From positions 1 to 7,960 of the forward strand of contig JAJYFW010000067.1 of NCBI GenBank assembly GCA_021785335.1: DNA of 7,960 bases. Direction: 5' to 3'. Shown here piece by piece: positions 1-5,970 of this stretch. The stretch's first letter is position 1, and the number at the start of each line of letters is the position of its first letter. The DNA comes from Pseudomonadota bacterium. GTDB lineage: Bacteria > Pseudomonadota > Alphaproteobacteria > Acetobacterales > Acetobacteraceae. Under the pieces are notes generated by a model. It saw nothing but the letters and a program-made list of their open reading frames with translations. It was not told the origin of the DNA and searched no databases. The translations under genes and the position numbers were made by a program.

Positions 1-84
1 TGGCAGGAAGCGGGGAACGACGAGATGCGAATAGGGCGCCGTGTTCAGCGGCGTGTCGCGATAGGCCTGCAGGTCGATGAGCAT
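1..84 (-). CDS. N-terminal fragment, 2OG-Fe(II) oxygenase-like protein (partial, runs off window)
   Basis: Reading the minus strand from an ATG at 84 gives 28 codons that stay open to the window edge, beginning MLIDLQAYRDTPL and continuing to a YSHLVVPRFLP segment. The pattern of a short leader, 'TPL', then a hydrophobic 'LVVP-F' strand resembles the start of prolyl-4-hydroxylase/SM-20-type 2-oxoglutarate Fe(II) oxygenases. Only the N-terminus is present, so no iron-binding HxD...H motif can be checked. A purine-rich stretch (GGGGTGG on the minus strand, within 88-95) just upstream could serve as ribosome binding site. The gene diverges from the sigF operon and shares its upstream region, including an FNR-type box and a hairpin. 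That a gene starts here is fairly likely; the family call is tentative. Confidence 0.5.
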   Translation of the reverse strand, partial: MLIDLQAYRDTPLNTAPYSHLVVPRFLP

Positions 85-95
85 GATCCACCCCG

Positions 96-113
96 GATTA
101 GCGCAAGCTAATC
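96..113. repeat. Perfect 7-bp inverted repeat with GCAA loop
   Basis: GATTAGC (96-102), loop GCAA (103-106) and GCTAATC (107-113) form a perfect stem with a GNRA-type tetraloop. It lies 12 nt upstream of the minus-strand ATG at 84, so it would sit in that gene's leader. The core resembles short palindromic REP-like units of the GGATTAGCGCAAGC...AATCC kind found in several proteobacteria. Only one copy is visible in this window, so a repeat-family assignment cannot be made. There is no T-run, which argues against an intrinsic terminator. Confidence 0.45.
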
Positions 114-138
114 TGCTCGCGCTCCGGGGCCGGGCGCG

Positions 139-152
139 TTGATCCACATCAA
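139..152. promoter_or_regulatory. Perfect FNR/FixK/ANR-type box
   Basis: TTGATCCACATCAA matches the TTGAT-N4-ATCAA consensus of FNR-family oxygen- or redox-responsive activators at all ten defined positions. It lies between the divergent oxygenase-like gene (ATG at 84) and sigF (ATG at 301). A class II site (centre at -41.5) would put a start near 187 for sigF or near 104 for the minus gene. No convincing -10 hexamer is seen at the matching positions on either side, so the direction of control is undecided and repression is also possible. The motif is certain; the function is inferred. Confidence 0.6.
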
Positions 153-300
153 ATCTTACAGCCTGCGGGCGCAGGCGTGGCGAGCCTCGCCGGCGACGCC
201 GGGCGATCCCTTCTCGCGGACGATGGCGTTGCCTCGCGTTGCCGTCCGGGTGGACAACGGCTGCACCGCCGGCCACACCCTCCGCCACGGCGGTTCGGAA

Positions 301-873
301 ATGGCGGGGTCGCGCGTGGGGGAAGAGGATCGGGCTTGGCGGGAATGGATGGCGGCGGCGCAGGCGGGCGACGCCGCCGCATACCACCGTCTCCTCGTCG
401 CGGTGCTGGCCCCGCTGCGCCGCGCCGCCCGTGCCCGCTGGCCGCGGGCCGCGCCCGCCGACATCGAGGACGCCGTGCAGGAAGCGCTGCTGGCCCTGCA
501 TGCCTCGCGCCATCTGTACGATCCCGCGCGTCCGTTCCTGCCGTTTCTGCTCGGAATCCTGCGGTTCAGGGGAACCGACGCGATGCGCCGGCGCTGGCGC
601 GAGACGGGGAGGACGACAAATCTCGATGACGTCGATGAAACCTCCGACGCGCTCGCGACGAAGAGGGAAGAAGGCGTGGCGCTGGACGCCGAGCGGGTGC
701 GGGCGCTCCTCAGGGAGTTGCCGGAGGGGCAGCGCAAGGCGATCGAGTTGCTGAAGCTCAGGGAAATGTCGTTGCGGGAAGCCGCGCGGGAGACCGGCAT
801 GACGGAGGGCGCGCTGAAGGTTGCGACGCATCGGGCGTTGCGCGCGCTCCGGCGGCGGCTGGGCGAGGATTGA
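301..873 (+). CDS. sigF: ECF RNA polymerase sigma factor, SigF-like (ECF16-type)
   Basis: This 190-residue protein has the two-domain ECF architecture. Region 2 spans about residues 20-100, with DIEDAVQEALLALHASRHLYD (54-74) as the core-binding helix and an Arg-rich end of region 2. Region 4 spans about 128-187, with LPEGQRKAIEL (140-150) and a helix-turn-helix around SLREAARETGMTEGALKVATHR. It should direct RNA polymerase to the buf genes and be held inactive by the membrane anti-sigma encoded 5 nt downstream. The frame is open upstream to 139, but that extension (translated from 139-300) has no sigma features, and family members begin shortly before the 'W--WM-AA--GD' segment, so ATG 301 is chosen. 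The ribosome binding site is weak (TTCGGAA). The same order in Caulobacter (sigF-nrsF plus buf genes, responding to metal stress) supports the symbol. An ECF16 assignment is from memory. Confidence 0.9.
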   Translation: MAGSRVGEEDRAWREWMAAAQAGDAAAYHRLLVAVLAPLRRAARARWPRAAPADIEDAVQEALLALHASRHLYDPARPFLPFLLGILRFRGTDAMRRRWRETGRTTNLDDVDETSDALATKREEGVALDAERVRALLRELPEGQRKAIELLKLREMSLREAARETGMTEGALKVATHRALRALRRRLGED

Positions 874-878
874 GGCGG

Positions 879-1547
879 ATGCAGACAGAGGAACTCATCG
901 CGATCCTGGGCGAGGACCTGGCGCCGGTGCAGCGCGTGGCACCGCCGTGGCGGCGGCTTGCCCTTTGGCTCGGGCCGTCGGTGGTGGCCGGCGCGGTGGT
1001 AGCGCTGTTCTTCGGCATCCGCCCGGACATTGCCCAGCGTCTCGTCGATCCGCGCTTCGTGCTGGAAGTGGCGGCCACGCTGCTGACCGCGCTTTCCGCC
1101 GCCTGGGCCGCGTTCTGCGCCGGGCGGCCGGACACGCCGGCGTGGAAGCTGTGGCTGCCGATGGCGCCGCTGGCGCTGTGGCTCGGTACGCTCGGGCAAC
1201 AATGTCTGGCGGTCGCGATCACCGAGGGCCCTGGCGGCCTTGTGGTCACGCCGGACGTGGTGTGCCTGCCGGCCATCGCGATGGGCGGGTTCGTCCCGGC
1301 GGTGGCGATCGTTGCCTTGCTGCGCCGCGTGACCCCGTTCCGCCGCGGCCACGCCTCGTTCTGCGCGTCGCTGGCCGCGGCCGCGCTGGGCGCCTGCACG
1401 CTGCGTTTCTACCACGCGCAGGACGCCGCGATCATGGTGCTGATCTGGCAGGTCGGCTCCGTCGCCATCCTCACCGTTGCCGGCGGCTGGATCGGGCGGC
1501 GTTTGTTGCCGGGCCTGCGTGTAACGTTTCCGGGGTCTGCCGCGTAA
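879..1547 (+). CDS. nrsF: Membrane anti-sigma factor, NrsF/DUF1109 family
   Basis: This is a 222-residue polytopic membrane protein with a short cytosolic N-terminus (TEELIAILGEDLAPV) and about six hydrophobic segments (roughly 26-47, 59-80, 94-113, 133-148, 161-174, 186-206). That is the DUF1109/NrsF layout of an anti-sigma that holds its ECF sigma factor at the membrane. Caulobacter NrsF needs two conserved cysteines for signal release. Here Cys129 (VVCLPA) and Cys173 (GACTLRFYH) are the likely equivalents; Cys80, Cys109 and Cys162 are additional. The ATG at 879 has a GCGAGG at 863-868 with suitable spacing. A TTG at 870 in the same frame, overlapping the sigF stop, is the alternative. Transcription with sigF is expected. 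The 3' end contains a candidate promoter for the downstream genes. Confidence 0.87.
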   Translation: MQTEELIAILGEDLAPVQRVAPPWRRLALWLGPSVVAGAVVALFFGIRPDIAQRLVDPRFVLEVAATLLTALSAAWAAFCAGRPDTPAWKLWLPMAPLALWLGTLGQQCLAVAITEGPGGLVVTPDVVCLPAIAMGGFVPAVAIVALLRRVTPFRRGHASFCASLAAAALGACTLRFYHAQDAAIMVLIWQVGSVAILTVAGGWIGRRLLPGLRVTFPGSAA

Positions 1548-1548
1548 C
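1521..1548 (+). promoter_or_regulatory. Candidate ECF sigma (SigF) promoter for the buf genes
   Basis: GTAACG (1521-1526), a 16-nt spacer and CGTAAC (1543-1548) have the shape of an ECF promoter, with an AAC-containing -35 and a CGT-containing -10. It closely resembles the Caulobacter SigF motif I recall as GTAACC-N16-CGAA (5/6 and 3/4 matches). Transcription would start near 1555, about 40 nt ahead of bufA1. The -10 element overlaps the nrsF stop codon (1545-1547). No comparable GTAAC element is visible upstream of sigF, so feedback on sigF itself is not evident. The second GTAACC (1544-1549) has no matching -10 at 16 nt. Confidence 0.5.
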
Positions 1549-1584
1549 CTCGTTGCGAGCCCATTCCGGGCCGCGCAACAGAGT

Positions 1585-1589
1585 GGAGG
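1585..1589 (+). promoter_or_regulatory. Strong ribosome binding site of bufA1
   Basis: GGAGG sits 4 nt before the ATG at 1594 (GTGGAGGTTTC-ATG). It is the best Shine-Dalgarno sequence in the left-hand operon, which suits a peptide needed in larger amounts than its modifying enzymes. By contrast bufB starts at a GTG with no clear site. Confidence 0.7.
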
Positions 1590-1593
1590 TTTC

Positions 1594-1905
1594 ATGGATC
1601 GCAGGACCCTGGCGGCATCGATGGTTGCCGCGGCGATGACCCTTGGCGTCGGCGCCGTGGCGAACGCCGCGCCGATGATGACGCAGGAGCAGATGATGAA
1701 GGTACAGCAGGCCAACCACGCGCGCGCCATGGCGCAGCACCTGGTCGCCTGCTACGGCATCAACGCGGTCGGCAAGAACGACTGCGCGGCCGGCGCGCAC
1801 TCCTGTGCCGGTCAGGCAACGACCGCGCGCGACCCGAAATCCTTCGTGCTGCTGCCTGTCGGCGACTGCCAGAAGATCGCCGGCGGCTCGCTGACCGCGG
1901 GCTGA
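1594..1905 (+). CDS. bufA1: Bufferin precursor BufA1 (DUF2282), copper-binding RiPP
   Basis: This is a 103-residue precursor. Residues 1-25 form a Sec signal peptide (MDRR, hydrophobic core, AVANA; predicted cleavage after Ala25). The rest carries exactly four cysteines at 53, 64, 71 and 92, in the DUF2282 pattern CYGINAVGKNDCAAGAHSCAG followed by GDCQK. In bufferins, cysteines of this core are converted to thiooxazole-type heterocycles by the DUF692 enzyme, and the exported peptide binds copper in the periplasm; that is known for the family, not visible here. Between the cleavage site and Cys53 lies a Met/His-rich stretch (Met28, 29, 34, 35, 46; His42, 49), a possible extra Cu(I) site. The gene has a GGAGG site and lies behind a candidate SigF promoter; bufB follows 4 nt after the stop. 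Confidence 0.92.
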   Translation: MDRRTLAASMVAAAMTLGVGAVANAAPMMTQEQMMKVQQANHARAMAQHLVACYGINAVGKNDCAAGAHSCAGQATTARDPKSFVLLPVGDCQKIAGGSLTAG

Positions 1906-1909
1906 TACC

Positions 1910-2746
1910 GTGACGGGGCATGGCCCGATCCCCGCCGTCGCGGGGCTCGGGCTGCGCTTCGCCCATCTCGGCGAGGTGATCGCGACCGAGGCCGCGATCC
2001 CCTTCGTCGAGGTGCACGGCGAGAATCACCTGAGCGGGCCCGCGGGCGTCGCGCTTGAGGTGATCCGGCAGGACCGCGCGGTGTCGCTGCACTGCGTCGG
2101 CCTCTCGCTCGGCAGCGCGCAGGGCATCGACGAGACGCATCTGCAACGACTGGCGGAGCTGGCGCGACGCGTCGCGCCGGCGCTGGTCTCCGAACACCTG
2201 GCGTGGAATGCGGTGGATCACGCGCATCTCGCGGACCTGCTGCCGCTCCCGCTCAACAGCGAAAGCCTCGACGTCGTCTGCCGCAACGTCGAGCGCATGC
2301 AGGAGGCGTTCGGGCAGCGCGTGCTGCTCGAGAACCCCTCGACCTATGTGCAGCTGCCGCAATCGGACATTCCCGAGGGCGAGTTCATGACGGAGCTGTG
2401 CCGGCGCACCGGCTGCGGCATGTTGTGCGACGTCACCAACATCGTTGTGTCCTGCCACAACCATGGCTGGGATCCGCTCGCGCATCTCGCGAGCTTCCCC
2501 GCGCACGCGATCGGCGAATACCACCTCGCCGGGCACGAGCGCGCGGAAGGCCTGCTGATCGACACGCATGACCGCGACATCAGCGCCGCGACCTGGGCGC
2601 TGTTCGACGCGGCGCTCGCCACCATCGGTCCCCGCCCGGCACTCGCCGAACGCGACCGCGCGCTCCCGGGCCTCGACGAGATGCTGGCCGAGATGGCGAT
2701 GGTGCAGGCGCATCTCGACCGCGCGGGGCGACGCGATGCTGCTTGA
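1910..2746 (+). CDS. bufB: Multinuclear non-heme iron oxidative enzyme BufB (DUF692, MNIO)
   Basis: This 278-residue DUF692 protein is a TIM-barrel iron enzyme that should modify cysteines of BufA1. Characteristic polar motifs occur in family order: FVEVHGENH (32-40), SLHCVGLSLG (59-68), SEHLAWN (94-100), LLENPSTY (139-146), CDVTNIVVSCHNHG (173-186), EYHLAGHE (203-210) and IDTHD (217-221). Their Glu, Asp, Asn and His residues are the expected iron ligands. The length is typical (about 270-290). The start is GTG, 4 nt after the bufA1 stop, with no good ribosome binding site, so translation is probably coupled to bufA1. The 3' end overlaps bufC by 11 nt. Relatives include MbnB (methanobactin) and TglH; the DUF2282 neighbour places this one with the bufferins. 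Confidence 0.93.
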   Translation: MTGHGPIPAVAGLGLRFAHLGEVIATEAAIPFVEVHGENHLSGPAGVALEVIRQDRAVSLHCVGLSLGSAQGIDETHLQRLAELARRVAPALVSEHLAWNAVDHAHLADLLPLPLNSESLDVVCRNVERMQEAFGQRVLLENPSTYVQLPQSDIPEGEFMTELCRRTGCGMLCDVTNIVVSCHNHGWDPLAHLASFPAHAIGEYHLAGHERAEGLLIDTHDRDISAATWALFDAALATIGPRPALAERDRALPGLDEMLAEMAMVQAHLDRAGRRDAA

Positions 2747-3482
2747 GTTCCAGCGCGCCTTCGTGGCCTTCCTCATGCACGGCGCCCCGCCGCCGCCCGC
2801 GTTCGACCGCGCTCCCGGCAACGCGGCGCGCTACGCGGTCTATCGGCGCAACTTCGCGGGAAACCTAGCCGGCGCGCTCGGCGGCGCCTATCCCGCTTTG
2901 CACCGCGCGATCGGCGAGGCAATGTTCGGCGAGCTGGCGAAGGGCTTCGCCGCCACCAACCCGCCTGCGCAGGCCGATCTGCATCGTTACGGCGAGGGAT
3001 TCGCGTCGCACGTCTCCCGCGCGATGCCGGAGCCGGCCTGGCTGCCCGACCTCGCGCGCGTGGACTGGGCGGCCTCGTGTGCGCTGCACGCGCCGTACGC
3101 GCCCGCCATCGGCCCGGCCATGCTCGATGCCGGGCTGCTGGCGAATGCCGCCGCGCTGCGCACGGTACTGCGCCCGCACCCCTCGTTGCGGCTGCTGACC
3201 CTCCGGCACCGCGTGCGCGCGCTGCGCGAGGCACTGCTCGCGGGGGACGACGCGACGGCCCTGGACGCAAGCCGGAACGTTTGCGCCAACAGCGAGACCC
3301 TGGCGGTGCTGCGCGGCACCGAAGGCATGACCACGCTCGATCTCCCGCCGGCTGCGTTCCGCCTCGTCACCTGCCTCGTCGCTGGCATGCCCGTCGCCGA
3401 AGCCCTGGCGAACGCGGCGGATGCCGAGGCGCTAGGCCTGTTTCTCCACCACGGGTTCTTCAGCGAAGCGGAGGCTGCGTGA
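2736..3482 (+). CDS. bufC: BufC, DUF2063 partner protein of the MNIO enzyme
   Basis: This is a 248-residue protein with the DUF2063 domain (annotated in Pfam as a putative DNA-binding domain) at about residues 5-95. Signatures are LLEFQRAFVAFL near the start, RYAVYRRNFAGNLAGAL and YPALHRAIGE, then LHRYGEGFASHV and the WLPDLARVDWA segment before a C-terminal domain. In bufferin and related RiPP loci the protein is thought to act with the DUF692 enzyme in recognising the precursor, so the DNA-binding label is probably misleading. The ATG at 2736 overlaps bufB by 11 nt; the frame is open further upstream, but that part lies wholly inside bufB and lacks family features. The protein ends in the GTGA overlap with the DoxX gene. 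Confidence 0.9.
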   Translation: MLLEFQRAFVAFLMHGAPPPPAFDRAPGNAARYAVYRRNFAGNLAGALGGAYPALHRAIGEAMFGELAKGFAATNPPAQADLHRYGEGFASHVSRAMPEPAWLPDLARVDWAASCALHAPYAPAIGPAMLDAGLLANAAALRTVLRPHPSLRLLTLRHRVRALREALLAGDDATALDASRNVCANSETLAVLRGTEGMTTLDLPPAAFRLVTCLVAGMPVAEALANAADAEALGLFLHHGFFSEAEAA

Positions 3483-3934
3483 AACTCTCCTGCATGAAAT
3501 TCTGGGACTTGTTCCGGGGCGCCTGCGAGGCGATCCCGTACTGGCTGGTTGCGGTTGCCGCCCGCGTCGGGCTCGCGCGCGTGTTCGGCGGCTCGGCCGA
3601 GGCGCATCTCGCCAACTGGCAGACCACGCTCTACCTGTTCGACAACACATACCACGTGCCGCTGCTGCCGCCGCACGTCGCGGCCTACCTCGCGGTGGCG
3701 CTCGAGGTCGGCTCCACGCCATTGCTCCTGCTCGGCCTCGCCACGCGGCTCACGTCGCTCGCACTCGCCGGCATGACCCTGGTCATCGAGGTCTTCGTCT
3801 TTCCCCAGGCCTGGCCCACGCATATCCAGTGGGCAGTGATGATCCTCGTGCTGCTGCGCTGGGGTCCGGGCCCGATCTCGCTCGACGCGCTGATCGCCCG
3901 TTATTTCGGTGCCAAAACAGGCACCATCGCCTGA
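3479..3934 (+). CDS. DoxX-family integral membrane protein (bufD-like)
   Basis: This 151-residue protein has four hydrophobic segments, at about 20-40, 64-88, 90-110 and 114-132. Together with the 'VGLARVFGG' first helix, the LFDNTYHVPLLPPHVAAYLA stretch and the LALEVG/LLLGLATRLTSL region, this is typical of DoxX proteins that close bufferin operons. Its biochemical role is not established; oxidoreductase or quinone-linked functions have been proposed for DoxX relatives. GTG 3479 is chosen because it overlaps the bufC stop (GTGA) and has GGAGG at 3470-3474. ATG 3494 is possible but too far from that site. It is the last gene of the plus-strand operon. Confidence 0.85.
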   Translation: MKLSCMKFWDLFRGACEAIPYWLVAVAARVGLARVFGGSAEAHLANWQTTLYLFDNTYHVPLLPPHVAAYLAVALEVGSTPLLLLGLATRLTSLALAGMTLVIEVFVFPQAWPTHIQWAVMILVLLRWGPGPISLDALIARYFGAKTGTIA

Positions 3935-3941
3935 GCCCTGT

Positions 3942-3963
3942 CGGCGCCTTACGCCGGGCGCCG
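3942..3963. terminator. GC-rich hairpin between convergent operons
   Basis: CGGCGCC (3942-3948) and GGCGCCG (3957-3963) form a 7-bp stem with an 8-nt loop, 7 nt after the stop of the DoxX gene. It overlaps the 3' end of the minus-strand sulfotransferase gene. Its position between converging genes suits a terminator, but there is no T-run on either side, so it is at best a weak or factor-assisted one. Confidence 0.35.
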
Positions 3964-4860
3964 GACGCCATGCGCGAGCCAGGCGGCGCACTCCGGTCCG
4001 AGCTCGCGCAGCGCCGCCGCCTCGTAGCGGGCGATGTCCTCCGGCGTCAGCGTGTCGCGCCAGCGGCCATTGGTGCCCTTGTGCAGGAACCGCTCCGCGC
4101 CGCCATCGAAGATGGCGCCGCCCATCGGCACGGTCTGGCCGCCGTGGTGGCGCATCCACTCGATCGAGCAGTGCTCGACGATGGCGGGCAGCGCCGCCTC
4201 GTCCAGCGGCGCGCCGAGGAAGGCGGCGAGGCGGCGGATCTCGCCCGGCAGGTCCGCCTTGAGGTCGTTGAAGTGCAGCAGGCGCAGGTTCGGGAGGTCG
4301 CGGATCGCCCACCAGCTGCGCACGTTCTCCCAGAACGACCAGAACGGGTAACCGTCGCCGTCCAGCCACTCCAGGAAATATTGCCGCACGGATTCCGGCG
4401 GGTGGCCGATCGGCGGGCCGACGCGGCCAGGCGTGTCGTTGATCAGCTCGTACCAAAGCGCGTTGGCGCCCGCGTGGTGGTTGTACAGGCTCCAGAGCAC
4501 GTCGCGGCCGTCGCGGGCGACGTAGACGTAGCGCGCGGCAGGCGAATAGACGAGCGCGTCCACCGGCAGATGCGTCTTGATGAAGCGGCGATGCGTCTGC
4601 GCCTCCAGCGCCGCGAGCTTCTGCTCGGCCGGCGGCACGCGCAGATCGACCCAGGGCGACATCTCCGGCACGACGATATCGGTGGCGCCGCCGAACAGGA
4701 TCTGGCTCACGATCTGCTGCGTCCAGGTGGTGCCGGACTTCGCGTAGGTGGCGATGACGATATCGCCGTCGCGGAACGCGAAGCGGTTCCAGATCGTGGA
4801 ATCCATGTGGTGGTTATGGATCTCCCGCGTCTTGCGCGGCCACGCGATGTCGGCGCCCAT
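3949..4860 (-). CDS. PAPS-dependent sulfotransferase (Sulfotransfer_1 family)
   Basis: This 303-residue soluble protein should transfer sulfate from PAPS to a hydroxyl or amine acceptor. The 5'-phosphosulfate loop TYAKSGTTW is at 38-46. KTHLP at 95-99 carries the likely catalytic base His97, as in cytosolic sulfotransferases. The 3'-phosphate site YVYVARDGRDVLWSLYNH is at 111-128, and the C-terminal loop RFLHKGTNGRWRDTLT is at 257-272, matching the family's RKG--G-W motif. The substrate cannot be read from sequence. ATG 4860 is preferred: AAGGGGG stands 7 nt before it and homologous N-termini begin with a similar 'MGA-I-WP-KTREIHNHHMDST'. A GTG at 4911 would add 17 residues. The gene lies 78 nt after the oxidoreductase gene on the same strand and may be cotranscribed. 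Confidence 0.9.
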   Translation of the reverse strand: MGADIAWPRKTREIHNHHMDSTIWNRFAFRDGDIVIATYAKSGTTWTQQIVSQILFGGATDIVVPEMSPWVDLRVPPAEQKLAALEAQTHRRFIKTHLPVDALVYSPAARYVYVARDGRDVLWSLYNHHAGANALWYELINDTPGRVGPPIGHPPESVRQYFLEWLDGDGYPFWSFWENVRSWWAIRDLPNLRLLHFNDLKADLPGEIRRLAAFLGAPLDEAALPAIVEHCSIEWMRHHGGQTVPMGGAIFDGGAERFLHKGTNGRWRDTLTPEDIARYEAAALRELGPECAAWLAHGVRRPA

Positions 4861-4938
4861 GGGAAGCCCCCTTTGCGATCTCGTTGCGTCGGCAAGGGAA
4901 CGTTCCGTCACATCGGCGGTGGAATCAAGGGCGCGGAA

Positions 4939-5913
4939 CTAAGGGAGGGGCCGGCCGGGGATGGATTGCGCACCGTAACGCGCGTCCCAGCGGTCCTGCA
5001 CCGCCTGCAGCACACGCATCGCCGGCAGGACGGAGGCACCGGTGACCGCCGGCATGCGCCCGGCGCGGACGGAAGCAATGAAGTCGTGCGTCACGCGCGC
5101 GCAGTTCGTCTGCTCGTCCTCGATCGCGGCCGTGCCGTCGGCGGTGCGCAGCGTGCCGGCCAGGATGTCGAAGGCGTAGGTGTCGCGGTCCGTCACGATC
5201 AGCTTGTCGTAGTAGCGGTACTGCGCGTGGTAGGAGCCGTGCACCAGCAGCGTCTGGTCCGCCTCCGTCTCCACCAGAACCGTGCATTCCATCGGCGTGC
5301 CCGTCGCGGGGTGCAGCGCGCCGAGATGGCTCTGCACGCTTCGGATCGCGGCACCGTCGAACAGGAACATGCCGAGATCGACGAAATGGCAGAAATGGTG
5401 CCAGAGGATGTTGTCGATCCAGCTGCGCCGGTAGCCGGTGGCGCCGATGTTCACCAGGCGCTTGATGAAGAAGCGGCCGGCGACGTGGCGGATGTGCTCC
5501 TCGCCGGCGGCGATGCGCGCGCGCAGCGCCTCGCGTTCGCGGCGGAAGCGCATCGGGTGGCACAGGCCCCACGGCACGCCGGCACGCTCGCCGGCGGCGA
5601 CCACGCGCCCGGCGCCGGCCAGGCTCATCGCGACCGGGATTTCCAGCAGCATCGGCTTCCTCGCCTCCAGGCAGGCAATGGCCTGGGCCTCATGCACCTC
5701 GGAGGGCGTGGCGAGGATCACCGCATCCACCGCGGGGTCGGCGAGGGCTTCCTCGAACGAGGTGGTCCATTTCCGGTAGCCGTAGCGCGTGGCGAATTCG
5801 GCGGCGGCCTCGGCGCGGCGACCCACCAGCAGGTAGGGCACGCCGCCCGCCGCCGCGAGCGCCTCGGTGTGCCAGACGCCCATCATGCCGTAGCCGACCA
5901 TCGCGATGTTCAT
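4939..5913 (-). CDS. Gfo/Idh/MocA-family oxidoreductase, LigC-like
   Basis: This 324-residue NAD(P)-dependent dehydrogenase has an N-terminal Rossmann fold with VGYGMMGVWH (6-15), the strand DAVILATPSEVH (63-74) and a C-terminal GFO_IDH_MocA domain. Where most of the family has the EKP motif with catalytic-site lysine, this protein has EIP (91-93). It also has RSWIDNILWHHFCHFVDL (163-180). Both traits resemble LigC, the 4-carboxy-2-hydroxymuconate-6-semialdehyde dehydrogenase of the protocatechuate 4,5-cleavage pathway, so a substrate of that type is possible; no other ring-cleavage genes are in view. ATG 5913 has an excellent GAGGAGG (5922-5928) 8 nt upstream. The gene begins 57 nt after ctaG ends. 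The family call is firm; the LigC-like subgroup is tentative. Confidence 0.87.
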   Translation of the reverse strand: MNIAMVGYGMMGVWHTEALAAAGGVPYLLVGRRAEAAAEFATRYGYRKWTTSFEEALADPAVDAVILATPSEVHEAQAIACLEARKPMLLEIPVAMSLAGAGRVVAAGERAGVPWGLCHPMRFRREREALRARIAAGEEHIRHVAGRFFIKRLVNIGATGYRRSWIDNILWHHFCHFVDLGMFLFDGAAIRSVQSHLGALHPATGTPMECTVLVETEADQTLLVHGSYHAQYRYYDKLIVTDRDTYAFDILAGTLRTADGTAAIEDEQTNCARVTHDFIASVRAGRMPAVTGASVLPAMRVLQAVQDRWDARYGAQSIPGRPLP

Positions 5914-5921
5914 GCGCCGCG

Positions 5922-5928
5922 CCTCCTC
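5922..5928 (-). promoter_or_regulatory. Strong ribosome binding site of the oxidoreductase gene
   Basis: GAGGAGG on the minus strand, 8 nt ahead of the ATG at 5913, is a near-consensus Shine-Dalgarno sequence and fixes the start of the Gfo/Idh/MocA gene. Confidence 0.7.
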
Positions 5929-5970
5929 ATCGGCCGATGACCCGGCGGGTCGCGGCCCGGAACCCCGAAC

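Noticed and set aside
161..176. GCCTGC-GGGC-GCAGGC hairpin as a terminator
   Set aside because: Perfect 6-bp stem, but no T-run follows on either strand and no gene ends nearby.
139..300. N-terminal extension of the sigma factor from a TTG at 139
   Set aside because: It would place the start on the FNR-type box, has no family similarity, and ATG 301 fits the usual ECF length.
156..1730. Long minus-strand open frame (524 codons) opposite sigF, nrsF and bufA1
   Set aside because: Arg/Pro/Ala-rich low-complexity translation with no motifs; the plus strand encodes three recognisable proteins there.
1760..2821. Minus-strand open frame (353 codons) opposite bufB
   Set aside because: Antisense shadow of the DUF692 gene; no recognisable features.
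4348..4353. GTAACC as another SigF-type -35
   Set aside because: Lies inside the sulfotransferase coding region on the opposite strand and has no CGAA or CGT element 16 nt downstream.
2987..4456. Minus-strand open frame (489 codons) opposite bufC/DoxX and running into the sulfotransferase region
   Set aside because: It spans the 3' ends of both converging operons in a non-coding frame and lacks any domain.
3829..5940. Very long plus-strand open frame (703 codons) opposite the sulfotransferase and oxidoreductase genes
   Set aside because: It mirrors two minus-strand genes with clear family motifs; its own translation is rich in Arg, His and Gly with no domain, as expected from GC-rich antisense frames.
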